Of a stretch of DNA of 64,000 nucleotides, positions 1-8,270 are shown piece after piece. The stretch comes from Pseudogulbenkiania ferrooxidans 2002. GTDB taxonomy: Bacteria > Pseudomonadota > Gammaproteobacteria > Burkholderiales > Chromobacteriaceae. How positions within the stretch are numbered: position 1 is the first letter of the stretch; each line of letters starts with the position of its first letter. The stretch spans positions 1 through 64,000 of the forward strand of contig NZ_ACIS01000010.1 in the NCBI RefSeq assembly GCF_000174355.1. The letters are read 5' to 3'. The position numbers and the translations under genes are program-made. The notes under the pieces were generated by a model, which was not told where the DNA came from, ran no database searches, and saw nothing but the letters and a program-made list of their open reading frames with translations.

Positions 1-64
1 TTGCACCACCCGACTCACCCGCCCGCCGCGCCGCTTCCGGCCCGCCGGCACCATGCAAAAAAGC

Positions 65-94
65 AAAAAGCCGGCGTTTTTGCCGGCTTTTTTT
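65..94. terminator. Bidirectional rho-independent terminator downstream of hslU
   Basis: An 11-bp stem (65-75 with 82-92) has a 6-nt loop, a T run on the plus strand (to 94) and an A run at 65-69 that becomes a T run on the minus strand. It lies 44 bp beyond the hslU stop and could also end a plus-strand gene arriving from outside the window. Nothing else is recognisable in positions 1-137. Confidence 0.85.
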
Positions 95-137
95 GAAAAT
101 ACCGCTTCCTCGCAATCGGAAGCGCCATGGCAGCCCG

Positions 138-1481
138 TTACAGCACGTAGCGCGCCAGGTCTTCGCGCTGCGACAGCATGTCGAGCTTGCTGTCGACGTA
201 GGCGGCGTCGACTTCGAAGCGGCCGGTACGGGTGTCGAAGGAGATTTCCTCGAGCAGCTTTTCGATCACGGTGTACAGGCGGCGCGCCCCGATGTTCTCG
301 GTCTTTTCGTTGACGTGCCAGGCGATCTCGGCCATGCGCTGGATGCCGCTGTCGGCGAACACCAGCTCGACACCTTCGGTCGCGAGCAGCGCTTCGTACT
401 GGCGTGTCAGGCAGGCGTCGGTGTTGGTGAGTATCTGGCGGAAGTCATCGACGGTCAGCGAGGTCAGTTCGACGCGGATCGGGAAGCGCCCCTGCAGTTC
501 CGGGATCAGGTCGGACGGCTTGGCGAGGTGGAAGGCGCCGGAGGCGATGAACAGGATATGGTCGGTCTTGACCATGCCGTACTTGGTGGTGACGGTGGTG
601 CCTTCGACCAGCGGCAACAGGTCGCGCTGCACGCCGGCGCGCGAGACGTCGGCGCCATTGCCTTCGATGCGGCTGGCGACCTTGTCGATTTCGTCGATGA
701 AGACGATGCCGTTCTGTTCGACGTTCTGCAGCGCTTCCTGCTTGATCTCGTCTTCGTTGACCAGCTTGGCGGCTTCTTCTTCGATGACCAGCTTGAGCGC
801 TTCGGCCACGTTCAGCTTGCGCGCCTTCTGCTTGCCGGCGCCCAGGCCCTGGAACATGGTCTGCAGCTGGCTGGAGAAGTCTTCCATGCCCGGCGGGGCG
901 AGGATTTCCATCTTGCCCTGCGGCGCGGCGACGTTGATTTCGATTTCCTTGTCGTCGAGCTTGCCCTCGCGCAGCATCTTGCGGAATTTGAGCCGGGTGG
1001 CGCTGTCTTCGGGCTTGCTGGCGGGCGCTTCTTCCTCGCCGGCGAAGAAGCCGGCCGGCTGACGGGCCGGCGGCAGCAGCACGTCGAGGATGCGGTCTTC
1101 GGCGGCGTCTTCGGCGCGGTGGCGCAGGCGCTTGATGGCGGCGTCGCGGGTGTCCTTGATGGCGATCTCGGTGAGGTCGCGGATGATGGTATCGACGTCG
1201 CGGCCGACGTAGCCGACCTCGGTGAACTTGGTGGCTTCGACCTTGATGAAGGGGGCGTTGGCGAGCCGTGCCAGGCGGCGCGCGATTTCGGTCTTGCCGA
1301 CGCCGGTCGGGCCGATCATCAGGATGTTCTTGGGGGTGATCTCGCTCTTCAGCGGCTCGGCCACCTGCTGGCGGCGCCAGCGGTTGCGGAGGGCGATGGC
1401 CACGGCGCGTTTGGCGGCGTCCTGGCCGATAATGTGCTTGTTCAGCTCGTGAACGATTTCCGGCGGGGTCATTTGGGTCAT
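138..1481 (-). CDS. hslU: HslU (ClpY), ATPase subunit of the HslUV protease
   Basis: This AAA+ unfoldase (447 aa) feeds proteins into the HslV peptidase chamber in the cytoplasm. The start ATG at 1481 gives the family N-terminus ([10 protein letters not shown]); an upstream in-frame extension to 1553 is not conserved-looking. Walker A (GPTGVGKT) is at about residues 57-64, followed by the conserved [16 protein letters not shown] segment, a lower-conservation intermediate domain with an Ala/Glu-rich stretch near residues 145-165, Walker B ([10 protein letters not shown]), and the C-terminal tail ending RYVL that docks into HslV. It follows hslV with a 228-bp gap, longer than is usual for this pair. 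That gap contains a CCCCGA/TCGGGG hairpin near 1594-1610, so some internal attenuation is possible. One TTGGCCGAA word overlaps the upstream edge. Confidence 0.97.
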   Translation of the reverse strand: MTQMTPPEIVHELNKHIIGQDAAKRAVAIALRNRWRRQQVAEPLKSEITPKNILMIGPTGVGKTEIARRLARLANAPFIKVEATKFTEVGYVGRDVDTIIRDLTEIAIKDTRDAAIKRLRHRAEDAAEDRILDVLLPPARQPAGFFAGEEEAPASKPEDSATRLKFRKMLREGKLDDKEIEINVAAPQGKMEILAPPGMEDFSSQLQTMFQGLGAGKQKARKLNVAEALKLVIEEEAAKLVNEDEIKQEALQNVEQNGIVFIDEIDKVASRIEGNGADVSRAGVQRDLLPLVEGTTVTTKYGMVKTDHILFIASGAFHLAKPSDLIPELQGRFPIRVELTSLTVDDFRQILTNTDACLTRQYEALLATEGVELVFADSGIQRMAEIAWHVNEKTENIGARRLYTVIEKLLEEISFDTRTGRFEVDAAYVDSKLDMLSQREDLARYVL

Positions 1482-1499
1482 GGCGTATTTCCGGCAAGG

Positions 1500-1508
1500 T
1501 TGGCCGAA
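1500..1508 (+). repeat. TTGGCCGAA repeat word
   Basis: A single copy of the over-represented 9-mer sits just upstream of the hslU start codon. See the finding on a DUS-like word. Confidence 0.6.
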
Positions 1509-1709
1509 GGCGTCGGCCAAGCTCGGGTCCGGCTCCGGCTGGGACCACCGCACACTCTTATATAGAGTCGCGGCGGTCGGATGTTACGGTGGCCCCGAGA
1601 CGGTCGGGGCGTGCTTTGGCAAACCCCATCGCGACGGGCGTGCCGGCCTCCTCGGTGCGAGCGCCGCTGGCGCTCAGGCGGCGGAGGCGGTCGCCGAGTC
1701 GATGGGCTT

Positions 1710-2246
1710 TCAGTCCAGCGTCTCGATCAGGTGGTTGTGGTTGGTGTAGATGCAGATGTCGCCGGCGATCTCCAGCGACTTCTTGACCACCACGGCCGGG
1801 TCGAGTTCGGTGTTCTCGAACAGCGCACGCGCCGCCGACTGGGCGTAGGCGCCGCCGGAGCCGATCGCCGCGATGCCTTGCTCGGGCTCGAGCACGTCGC
1901 CGTTGCCGGTGATGATGAGCGTGCTTTCCTTGTCGGCCACGATCAGCATCGCTTCCAGGCGGCGCAGCATGCGGTCGGTACGCCAGTCCTTGGCGAGTTC
2001 CACCGCCGAGCGCACCAGGTGGCCCTGGTGCTTTTCCAGCTTGGCTTCGAAGCGCTCGAAGAGGGTGAAGGCATCGGCGGTGCCGCCGGCAAAACCGGCC
2101 AGCACCTTGTCGTGATAGAGGCGGCGAACCTTGCGCGCGGTGGCCTTGATCACGATATTGCCGAGGGTGACCTGTCCGTCACCGCCCAGCGCCACGCGCT
2201 GTCCACGGCGGACGGAGACGATGGTGGTTCCGTCAAACTGCTGCAT
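1710..2246 (-). CDS. hslV: HslV (ClpQ), peptidase subunit of the HslUV protease
   Basis: This proteasome-like threonine peptidase (178 aa) forms a double hexameric ring capped by HslU. The sequence begins MQQFDG followed by TTIVSVRR, so the catalytic Thr is residue 7 and would be exposed by removing a six-residue propeptide ending in Gly. This differs from the single-Met removal in E. coli HslV but is seen elsewhere in the family. The conserved [36 protein letters not shown] and [14 protein letters not shown] blocks are all present, and the length is normal. A sigma-32-like promoter lies about 55-80 bp upstream of the start. Confidence 0.97.
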   Translation of the reverse strand: MQQFDGTTIVSVRRGQRVALGGDGQVTLGNIVIKATARKVRRLYHDKVLAGFAGGTADAFTLFERFEAKLEKHQGHLVRSAVELAKDWRTDRMLRRLEAMLIVADKESTLIITGNGDVLEPEQGIAAIGSGGAYAQSAARALFENTELDPAVVVKKSLEIAGDICIYTNHNHLIETLD

Positions 2247-2298
2247 GTTCTTGTTCCAATGAAAAAAGCTACCGGCGAGCTGCCAGCAGCTTTTCAGG

Positions 2299-2326
2299 AT
2301 ATGTAGGCAAGTGGACGGATTGCAAG
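2299..2326 (-). promoter_or_regulatory. Candidate sigma-32 (heat-shock) promoter for hslVU
   Basis: Read on the minus strand, CTTGCAA (2326-2320) and CCTACATAT (2307-2299) are separated by 12 nt. This matches the heat-shock consensus (CTTGAAA, 11-14 nt, CCCCATNT) with a few mismatches. It sits immediately downstream of the preceding minus-strand gene and upstream of hslV, which is heat-inducible in other proteobacteria. It is assigned by eye only. Confidence 0.5.
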
Positions 2327-2330
2327 CGGG

Positions 2331-2576
2331 TCAGGACACGCCGCCGCGGATCAGCCGGTAGAGTTCGTCCTTCAGCGCCAGACGGGTTTTCTTGAGCCGT
2401 TCCAGTTCCACGTCGCTGGCGGCCTCCAGCTCGTTCTCGATGCGCACTACGGCCTTATCGGCCTGCTCGTAGTCGATGAACAGGCGGGTAAAGCGGGCGC
2501 TATCCTGCTTGAGCTGGTGGATCTTGTCCTGATCGCCGGGAAACTCGGCGGCGAGGGGGTGATGGTCGATGTGCAT
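2331..2576 (-). CDS. YdcH/DUF465 family small coiled-coil protein
   Basis: An 81-aa protein. I chose the ATG at 2576 because a good GGAG ribosome site precedes it and the family starts near an MHIDHHPLAAEF-type N-terminus; the open frame extends 15 codons upstream without such support. The body (KIHQLKQDSARFTRLF, then Glu/Lys/Leu heptads, ending LKDELYRLIRGG) is typical of short cytoplasmic helical-hairpin proteins of the YdcH family, whose function is unknown. It is transcribed towards hslVU, with the heat-shock promoter candidate starting right after its stop codon. Confidence 0.85.
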   Translation of the reverse strand: MHIDHHPLAAEFPGDQDKIHQLKQDSARFTRLFIDYEQADKAVVRIENELEAASDVELERLKKTRLALKDELYRLIRGGVS

Positions 2577-2681
2577 GGCACGCTCCTGCAAGTGATGGAA
2601 GGCAATAGGGGATGGAACCATGCTACGCCCGACGCCGGATGCCCCCGTTGACCTGTATCAAATGCGCACAGCCACTATGTT

Positions 2682-2706
2682 AATGATAATAATTTGCGTT
2701 ATCATT
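2682..2706. promoter_or_regulatory. Fur box upstream of tonB
   Basis: An inverted repeat AATGATAA (2682-2689) and TTATCATT (2699-2706) with a 9-nt spacer closely resembles the Fur operator (GATAATGATAATCATTATC). It ends 5 bp before the tonB ATG, so bound Fur would cover the transcription start region. Iron-repressed expression of tonB-exbBD, and probably of the receptor behind it, is the natural reading. Confidence 0.85.
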
Positions 2707-2711
2707 CTCGT

Positions 2712-3401
2712 ATGAACTCGCGTACCGAACGTTTTGCCGCCCTGAGCGGCGTCACCCTGCTGCACGTCGCCGCGCTGGCCGGGCTGACCCTGCTGGCCGC
2801 TCAACACGTGCCGATCACGCCGCCGCAATTGGCACGCATGGAACTGGTGTCCCTTGCCGCGCCGCATCCGGCCGCTCCGGCCCCGCCCGTGCAGGCGGCG
2901 CCACGCCCCGAACCGAAGCCCAGGCCCGAGCGCCCGGCCGCGCGCCGTAGCGCGGCCACCTCCCCGCCGCTCTTGAGTACCCCGGCGCCGCGTCCCGGTG
3001 CGGCAACACCGAGCGCCACGCCGTCCCCGTCCCCGGCGCCGGAGGAGCACCGCAGCGAGGCCACCTCCAGCAGCGCGGCCCCGGCCAAAGCGGCCGAGGC
3101 GGCCGACGCCCCGATCACGCCGCCGCTCTACCGCGGCGGCTACCTGGACAATCCCAAGCCGCGCTACCCGACGCTGTCGCTGGAGCTGAACGAGAGCGGC
3201 ACGGTGCGGGTGCGGGTGCAGGTGAGCGCCGAAGGCCGCCCGCTGGACGTCAGCCTGGCGCAGAGCAGCGGCTACCCGCGGCTGGACCGCGCGGCACTGG
3301 AGGGGGTGCGCCAATGGCGCTTCGTGCCGGCCCGGCGCGGGCAGGAGGCCATTCCCTTCAACTTCATCGTACCCGTCGATTTTTCCATCAAAAGCCACTG
3401 A
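2712..3401 (+). CDS. tonB: TonB energy-transducing protein
   Basis: This inner-membrane protein (229 aa) links the ExbBD proton motor to outer-membrane receptors. It has an N-terminal signal anchor (about residues 8-32), a long Pro/Ala-rich periplasmic spacer (about 45-135, with repeated PKP/PAP-type motifs), and a C-terminal TonB domain with the conserved YP, SSGYPRLDRAAL and VRQWRFVPA elements. I chose the ATG at 2712; an in-frame TTG at 2694 lies inside the Fur box. No good Shine-Dalgarno is visible before 2712 and the leader would be very short. The stop is 3 bp before exbB. Confidence 0.93.
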   Translation: MNSRTERFAALSGVTLLHVAALAGLTLLAAQHVPITPPQLARMELVSLAAPHPAAPAPPVQAAPRPEPKPRPERPAARRSAATSPPLLSTPAPRPGAATPSATPSPSPAPEEHRSEATSSSAAPAKAAEAADAPITPPLYRGGYLDNPKPRYPTLSLELNESGTVRVRVQVSAEGRPLDVSLAQSSGYPRLDRAALEGVRQWRFVPARRGQEAIPFNFIVPVDFSIKSH

Positions 3402-3404
3402 ACC

Positions 3405-4082
3405 ATGAATCTGCTGACCGTATTCCACCAGGGGGACGCCGTGCTCGTGACGGTGTTCATGCTGCTCATCGCCATGTCAATCCTGACCTGGTACGTCATC
3501 GCGCTGCGCGCCGTGCAGGGCTGGCGCGCGCGCCGCGACAACAAGCTGGCCGAAGCCGCGTTGTGGAACGCCGCGAACTGGCCGACGGCGGAAGCGGCAC
3601 TGGCCGGCTCGACCTCGGCCTACGCCAACCTGGCGCGCGACGGCCTGTCGGCGCTGCGCCACTTCCACGCCAACGCGCAGCGCTCGCTGGGGCAGGCCTG
3701 CGACCTGAACGAATTCCTCACCCGCGCCATCCGCAAACGGCTGGCGCAGGAGACCGGCCGCCACGAGGCGGGCATGACGCTGCTGGCCTCGGTCGGCTCG
3801 ACCGCGCCGTTCATCGGCCTGTTCGGCACGGTGTGGGGCATCTACCACGCGCTGGTGAACATCGCCGCAGAGGGACAGGTGTCGATCGCCACCGTGGCGG
3901 GGCCGATCGGCGAGGCGCTGGTGGCGACCGCCGCCGGCCTGGCGGCGGCGATTCCGGCGGTGCTGGCGTACAACACCTTCATGCGCCTGCAGCGGGTGAT
4001 GGCGCAGCAGATGGACCACTTCGCGCACGACCTGCACGCGCAACTGCTGACCCAGGCGGGAGAGATCGATGGCGTTCGGTAG
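3405..4082 (+). CDS. exbB: ExbB, MotA/TolQ-type proton channel subunit
   Basis: This 225-aa inner-membrane protein forms the pentameric stator that powers TonB. There is one membrane helix near residues 12-35, a cytoplasmic loop (residues ~40-120) and two further helices (about 125-150 and 165-190). The signature GSTAPFIGLFGTVWGIYHAL and the GPIGEALVATAAGLAAAIPAV segment define the MotA/TolQ/ExbB family. It lies in an operon with tonB (3-bp gap) and exbD (14-bp overlap), so the three are probably translated together under the Fur box at 2682. Confidence 0.95.
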   Translation: MNLLTVFHQGDAVLVTVFMLLIAMSILTWYVIALRAVQGWRARRDNKLAEAALWNAANWPTAEAALAGSTSAYANLARDGLSALRHFHANAQRSLGQACDLNEFLTRAIRKRLAQETGRHEAGMTLLASVGSTAPFIGLFGTVWGIYHALVNIAAEGQVSIATVAGPIGEALVATAAGLAAAIPAVLAYNTFMRLQRVMAQQMDHFAHDLHAQLLTQAGEIDGVR

Positions 4083-4479
4083 TTTCGACAAGGGCGAGCA
4101 CGCCCCGATGGCGGAGATCAACACCACGCCACTGGTCGACGTGATGCTGGTGCTGTTGGTGGTGTTCATCATTACCGCGCCGCTGTTGACCAACGCGGTC
4201 AAGGTCGACCTGCCGCAGGCGGCGGCGGCCCGCTTCGAGGACAAGCCGGAGGCGATCCGCCTGGCGGTCCAGCCGGACGGCCGCTACTTCTGGAACGACG
4301 TCCCGGTGGCGCGCGAGGCGCTGGCGGCGCGCTTCGCCGCCGCCGCGCGCGCCAACCCGCAGGTCGAACTGCATCTGCGCGCCGACAAGAACGCGCGCTA
4401 CGAGTACGTCGCCGAGGCGCTGGCCAGCGCCCAGCAGAGCGGCGTGAGCCGCATCGGCTTCGTCACCGAAGCCCCCTGA
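4069..4479 (+). CDS. exbD: ExbD, TolR-type component of the TonB motor
   Basis: This 136-aa protein has a short cytoplasmic N-terminus, a single membrane helix (about residues 20-42) and a periplasmic domain. The family motif MAEINTTPLVDVMLVLLVVF includes the Asp that carries protons (in PLVDVML). The C-terminal part has the usual LHLRADKNARYEYV element. Its start overlaps the end of exbB by 14 bp. It completes the TonB-ExbB-ExbD complex. Confidence 0.96.
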   Translation: MAFGSFDKGEHAPMAEINTTPLVDVMLVLLVVFIITAPLLTNAVKVDLPQAAAARFEDKPEAIRLAVQPDGRYFWNDVPVAREALAARFAAAARANPQVELHLRADKNARYEYVAEALASAQQSGVSRIGFVTEAP

Positions 4480-4590
4480 TCCACCCCTGATTCCCGCGCG
4501 ACACGCCCCACGGACCTCCATCACAGAGGGAGGCCGCGGGTCGTCTTGCGCCCGGAATCCGTCACCACCCACCCTTTTGCAGAGGAAACC

Positions 4591-6819
4591 ATGAACCCAA
4601 AGAGCCTGAAGGCTTCGGCCAACGTCGCTCAATCCAAACTGCCGGCCCGGCTCACCGCCGGCATGCTGGCGGCGGCGCTGTCGCCGGCGCTGGCCTACGC
4701 CGCCGGCACCACGGCGGACAGCGCCGAACTCGAGACGGTCAGCGTGACCGCCGAGCAGCCGCTGCGCGGCAGCTACAAGACCGAGACCTCGAACATCGGC
4801 AAGCAGAAGCAGGCGCTGAAGGACATCCCGCAGGCGATCACCGTGGTGAACCGCCAGTTGCTGGACGACCAGCTGGCCAGCAACCTGAAGGACGCGCTGA
4901 AGAACGTGTCGGGCATCACCTTCGCCGCCGGCGAGGGCGGCCGCTCCGGCGACCAGGTCTACCTGCGCGGCTTCGCGGCGTTCCAGGACACCTACCGCGA
5001 CGGCCAGCGCGACGTGGCGCAGTACAACCGCGACCCGTTCAACGACGAGAAGATCGAGGTGCTGAAGGGGGCGAGTTCGATGCTGTTCGGCCGCGGCAGC
5101 ACCGGCGGCGTGGTCAACCAGGTCAGCAAGACGCCGTTCGCCGGGGAAAAACTCGAGGGCAGCCTGACCGTGGGCACCGACGACTTCCAGCGCATGACGC
5201 TGGACATCAACCAGGCCTTCAGCGACACGGCGGCCGCGCGCCTGAACCTGATGGCGACCAACGACGGCACGCCCAACGGCATCGAGGTGGCGAAGCGCTG
5301 GGGCGTGGCGCCGTCGCTCGCCTTCGGCCTGGGCGAGCCGACCACGCTGACGCTGTCGCACCTGCACCTGACCGAGAACAACACGCCGATGCTGGGCGTG
5401 CCGTACGACCCGAACACGCACCGTCCGATCGACGTGCCGGCCGACCGCTACTACGGCCTGCAGGGCATGAACAGCGAGGACATCCAGACCGACATCTCCA
5501 CCGTGCGCCTGAGCCACAAGTTGGCCGAAGACCACGAACTGAGCAGCCAGCTGCGCGTCGGCCGCTACGACCGCTGGCTCACCGTGGCCCAGCCGCAGCT
5601 GCGCAACGACAGCAACAGCGGCGGCGTCAGCGCCGGCACCCCGGTGACCGACGCCACCCTGCTGCGCTATTCCGGCAAGAACCGCGGCTCGCTCACCGAG
5701 GTGCAGGCGTGGAGCAACGACTACACCGGCCGCTTCGACACCGGCGGGCTGCGCCACAACCTGCTGGCGGGGGTCGAATTCACCCACGAGACCCAGGACG
5801 CCTTCAGCATCGTCGCCAGCCAGAACATCGCCAACCTGCTGACCACGGTGGGCGACCCCAGCGCCGTCAGCTACACCGGCAGCTACAGCACCAGCCCGTC
5901 CAACAGCTACGTCACGCGCAACTGGGCGCTCTACGCCACCGATACCGTCGAGCTGACCCCGCAGTGGAAATTCATGGCCGGGCTGCGCCAGGACCGGCTG
6001 GAAGGCAGCTACAAGGCCTACAGCAACGGCAGCGTCAGCCGCGAGAACGTGCGCGACGACAAGGGCATGAGCTACCGCACCGGCCTGATCTGGCAGCCCA
6101 GCACCAGCCAGAGCTACTACGCCGGCTACAGCAACCTGATGAACCCGTCCGGCGAGGCCTACCAGTTCGACGTCACCAGCGGCGCCAGCGCCGACCGGCT
6201 CAAGCCGGAGCGCAACGAGCATTACGAGATCGGCGCCAAATGGGACCTGCTGGACGGCGACGCCTCCTTCCGCACCGCGCTGTTCCGCACCATCAAGTAC
6301 AACGAGCGCAACACCGACGCGCTGTCGCCCGACATCAGCATCCTGTACGCCAAGCGCCACACCGACGGCATCGAGTTCGAGGTGGGCGGCCGCCTGAGCG
6401 AGAACTGGTCGGTGTTCGCCGGCGCCGCGCTGCTGGACCCGGTGATCGACCAGGGCTGGAACAACACCACCCAGTCGGCCTCCGACGCCAACGCCGGCGC
6501 GGTGCCGAAGTACACGCCGAAGCGGACCGCCAACCTGTGGACCACCTACAAGCTGAGCGACACCGTCACCGCCGGTTTCGGCGCCTACTACACCGGCAAA
6601 CGCTATTCCAGCGACAGCAGCAAGGACCAGTCGGCGGCCAACTACCTGCCGGGCTTCATCCGCTACGACGCGATGCTGGCGTACGAGACCCGCAAGTACA
6701 AGGTGCAGCTCAACCTGAACAACCTCACCGACAAGAAGTACTACATCGGCCAGTACACCGGCCACGCCTACGCCGGCAACCAGCGCGAGGCGCAGCTGAC
6801 CATCGGCTACAAGTACTGA
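4591..6819 (+). CDS. TonB-dependent siderophore receptor (Fiu/PiuA-like)
   Basis: This outer-membrane receptor (742 aa) probably imports a ferric siderophore. The ATG at 4591 has a strong AGAGGAAACC ribosome site; upstream codons in the open frame are rejected. The N-terminus is a signal peptide cleaved near AYAAG, followed by a TonB box-like ETVSVTAEQ, a plug domain with [19 protein letters not shown] and [14 protein letters not shown], and a 22-strand barrel ending in an aromatic residue (IGYKY). The IKYNERNTD and [12 protein letters not shown] motifs are typical of TIGR01783 siderophore receptors. The next gene is a PiuC-type dioxygenase, the usual partner of Fiu/PiuA catecholate receptors, so a catecholate substrate is inferred. 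An inverted TTCGGCCAA/TTGGCCGAA pair ends the gene. Another copy of the word lies in the signal-peptide region (4614-4622). Confidence 0.92.
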   Translation: MNPKSLKASANVAQSKLPARLTAGMLAAALSPALAYAAGTTADSAELETVSVTAEQPLRGSYKTETSNIGKQKQALKDIPQAITVVNRQLLDDQLASNLKDALKNVSGITFAAGEGGRSGDQVYLRGFAAFQDTYRDGQRDVAQYNRDPFNDEKIEVLKGASSMLFGRGSTGGVVNQVSKTPFAGEKLEGSLTVGTDDFQRMTLDINQAFSDTAAARLNLMATNDGTPNGIEVAKRWGVAPSLAFGLGEPTTLTLSHLHLTENNTPMLGVPYDPNTHRPIDVPADRYYGLQGMNSEDIQTDISTVRLSHKLAEDHELSSQLRVGRYDRWLTVAQPQLRNDSNSGGVSAGTPVTDATLLRYSGKNRGSLTEVQAWSNDYTGRFDTGGLRHNLLAGVEFTHETQDAFSIVASQNIANLLTTVGDPSAVSYTGSYSTSPSNSYVTRNWALYATDTVELTPQWKFMAGLRQDRLEGSYKAYSNGSVSRENVRDDKGMSYRTGLIWQPSTSQSYYAGYSNLMNPSGEAYQFDVTSGASADRLKPERNEHYEIGAKWDLLDGDASFRTALFRTIKYNERNTDALSPDISILYAKRHTDGIEFEVGGRLSENWSVFAGAALLDPVIDQGWNNTTQSASDANAGAVPKYTPKRTANLWTTYKLSDTVTAGFGAYYTGKRYSSDSSKDQSAANYLPGFIRYDAMLAYETRKYKVQLNLNNLTDKKYYIGQYTGHAYAGNQREAQLTIGYKY

Positions 6820-6834
6820 GTCCACCCCGAGCCC

Positions 6835-6868
6835 GGGCTTCGGCCAACCCCGGGGTTGGCCGAAGCCC
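6835..6868. terminator. Perfect 34-bp palindrome built from the TTGGCCGAA repeat
   Basis: Positions 6835-6851 and 6852-6868 are exact reverse complements, each carrying one copy of the repeat word with extended flanks (TTCGGCCAA at 6839-6847, TTGGCCGAA at 6856-6864). It lies 15 bp beyond the receptor stop and about 60 bp before piuC. No T run follows, so it is a hairpin-type terminator or processing site rather than a canonical intrinsic terminator. Confidence 0.7.
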
Positions 6869-6926
6869 TTGCCCCCGACACCGCATCGAACAACCGCGCC
6901 GGCACGGCGCCCGAAAGGCAACGCAC

Positions 6927-7607
6927 ATGCTGCTCCACGTCCCCGACGTCCTCACCCCCGAAGAACTGGCGCACGGCCGCGCCCTGCTCGAACGCGCCCC
7001 GTGGGCCGACGGCCGCCTCACCGCCGGCAGCCAGTCGGCGCAGGTCAAACGCAACCTGCAGCTGCCGCAGGACTGCGCCGAGGCGCGCGAGCTGTCCGCC
7101 ATGGTGGAGGCCGCGCTCAAGCGCAACAGCCTGTTCTTCTCCGCCGCGCTGCCCAAGAAGGTCTTTCCGCCGCTGTTCAACTGCTACCAGGGCGGCATGG
7201 ACTTCGGCAACCACGTCGACAACGCCGTGCGCGCCGACCCCTTCAGCGGCGACTGGGTGCGCACCGACGTGTCCTGCACGCTGTTCTTCACCGGCCCGGA
7301 CGAATACCAGGGCGGCGAACTGGTGGTCGAGGACTGCTACGGCCTGCACCAGGTGAAGCTGCCCGCCGGCGACATGGTGCTGTACCCGTCGACCAGCCTG
7401 CACCGCGTCGAACCGGTCACCGCCGGCGCGCGCATTGCCTCGTTCTTCTGGACCCAGAGCATGGTGCGCGACGACGCCAAACGCAGCCTGCTGTTCGACA
7501 TGGACAGCGCCATCAGCAACCTGCGCCGCACGCACGGCGACAACGACGCGCTGATCATGCTCACCGCCAACTATCACAATCTCTTGAGAATGTGGGCCGA
7601 CATCTGA
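6927..7607 (+). CDS. piuC: PiuC/YbiX-type Fe(II)/2-oxoglutarate dioxygenase (PKHD-type hydroxylase)
   Basis: A cytoplasmic PKHD-type hydroxylase of 226 aa, the normal length. It shows the double-stranded beta-helix iron site: HVD (in GNHVDNAVR), the distal His in [10 protein letters not shown], and the 2-oxoglutarate-binding Arg shortly after in GARIASFFW. The frame is open far upstream, but the true start is the ATG at 6927 after an AAGG sequence, giving the family N-terminus MLLHVPDVL. It follows a siderophore receptor, as in the Fiu-YbiX and PiuA-PiuC pairs. The reaction carried out on the siderophore or receptor side is not settled. Confidence 0.92.
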   Translation: MLLHVPDVLTPEELAHGRALLERAPWADGRLTAGSQSAQVKRNLQLPQDCAEARELSAMVEAALKRNSLFFSAALPKKVFPPLFNCYQGGMDFGNHVDNAVRADPFSGDWVRTDVSCTLFFTGPDEYQGGELVVEDCYGLHQVKLPAGDMVLYPSTSLHRVEPVTAGARIASFFWTQSMVRDDAKRSLLFDMDSAISNLRRTHGDNDALIMLTANYHNLLRMWADI

Positions 7608-7718
7608 TACCACAGCCGCGTTGACAATGTTCTTGCCGCGCCCGGAGAGCTCATCCACACTGTCATAACAAAGCCTTGGGCGTGCACACCCAGCGGGCAA
7701 ACAAGATGGGAGAGAAAC

Positions 7719-8270
7719 ATGGACGCCACGACGACGGCCAGCCGGGAAGTCACCCTGCAGCCGGACGAACTGATCATCACCAAGACCGACCCCAAGGGCC
7801 ACATCAGCTACGCCAACCGGGTCTTCATGCGCATCTCCCGGTACGCCGAACCGCAGCTGCTGGGACAACCGCACAACATCATCCGCCACCCCGACATGCC
7901 GCGCGGCGTGTACCGCCTGCTGTGGAAAACGCTGCAGGCCGGCCAGGAGTTCTTCGGCATCATCAAGAACTACACCGCCGACGGCGACTATTACTGGGTC
8001 ATGGCCAACATCACGCCGGATTACGACCGGCACGGCCAGCTGATGGGCTACTACTCGGTGCGACGCTGCGCCACGCGCAAGGCGATCGACACCATGACCG
8101 AGCTCTACCGCCGCATGCGCGAGATCGAGGCCAGCAGCGGCAAGGCCGCCGCTCCCGACGCCTCGGTCGCCTGGCTGCTGGAAGAGGTCAAACGCCGCCA
8201 GTACAGCTCGTTCGAAAACATGGTGCTGGACCTGAACAAACCGGCCCAAGCGGGAGCAGCCCAGCGATGA
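7719..8270 (+). CDS. Aer-type PAS domain protein (CetB-like)
   Basis: A 183-aa soluble protein made of one PAS domain (about residues 20-125) plus a short charged tail. The motif [19 protein letters not shown] with [15 protein letters not shown] matches the FAD-binding PAS of the Aer aerotaxis receptor. It has no membrane segment and no signalling domain. Its stop codon overlaps the start of the next gene by 4 nt (ATGA), and that gene is a membrane methyl-accepting protein without its own sensor domain. The pair therefore looks like a split energy-taxis receptor. The ATG at 7719 has a GGGAGAG ribosome site. Confidence 0.85.
   Translation: MDATTTASREVTLQPDELIITKTDPKGHISYANRVFMRISRYAEPQLLGQPHNIIRHPDMPRGVYRLLWKTLQAGQEFFGIIKNYTADGDYYWVMANITPDYDRHGQLMGYYSVRRCATRKAIDTMTELYRRMREIEASSGKAAAPDASVAWLLEEVKRRQYSSFENMVLDLNKPAQAGAAQR

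Noticed and set aside
3979-6921. 980-codon open frame on the minus strand across exbD and the receptor
   Set aside because: It is antisense to a complete TonB-dependent receptor with clear motifs; the Val/Ala/Gly/Arg-heavy translation reflects high GC at third positions.
5709-6926. Upstream extension of the piuC reading frame
   Set aside because: The frame is open by composition but overlaps the receptor in another frame; the family N-terminus starts at 6927.
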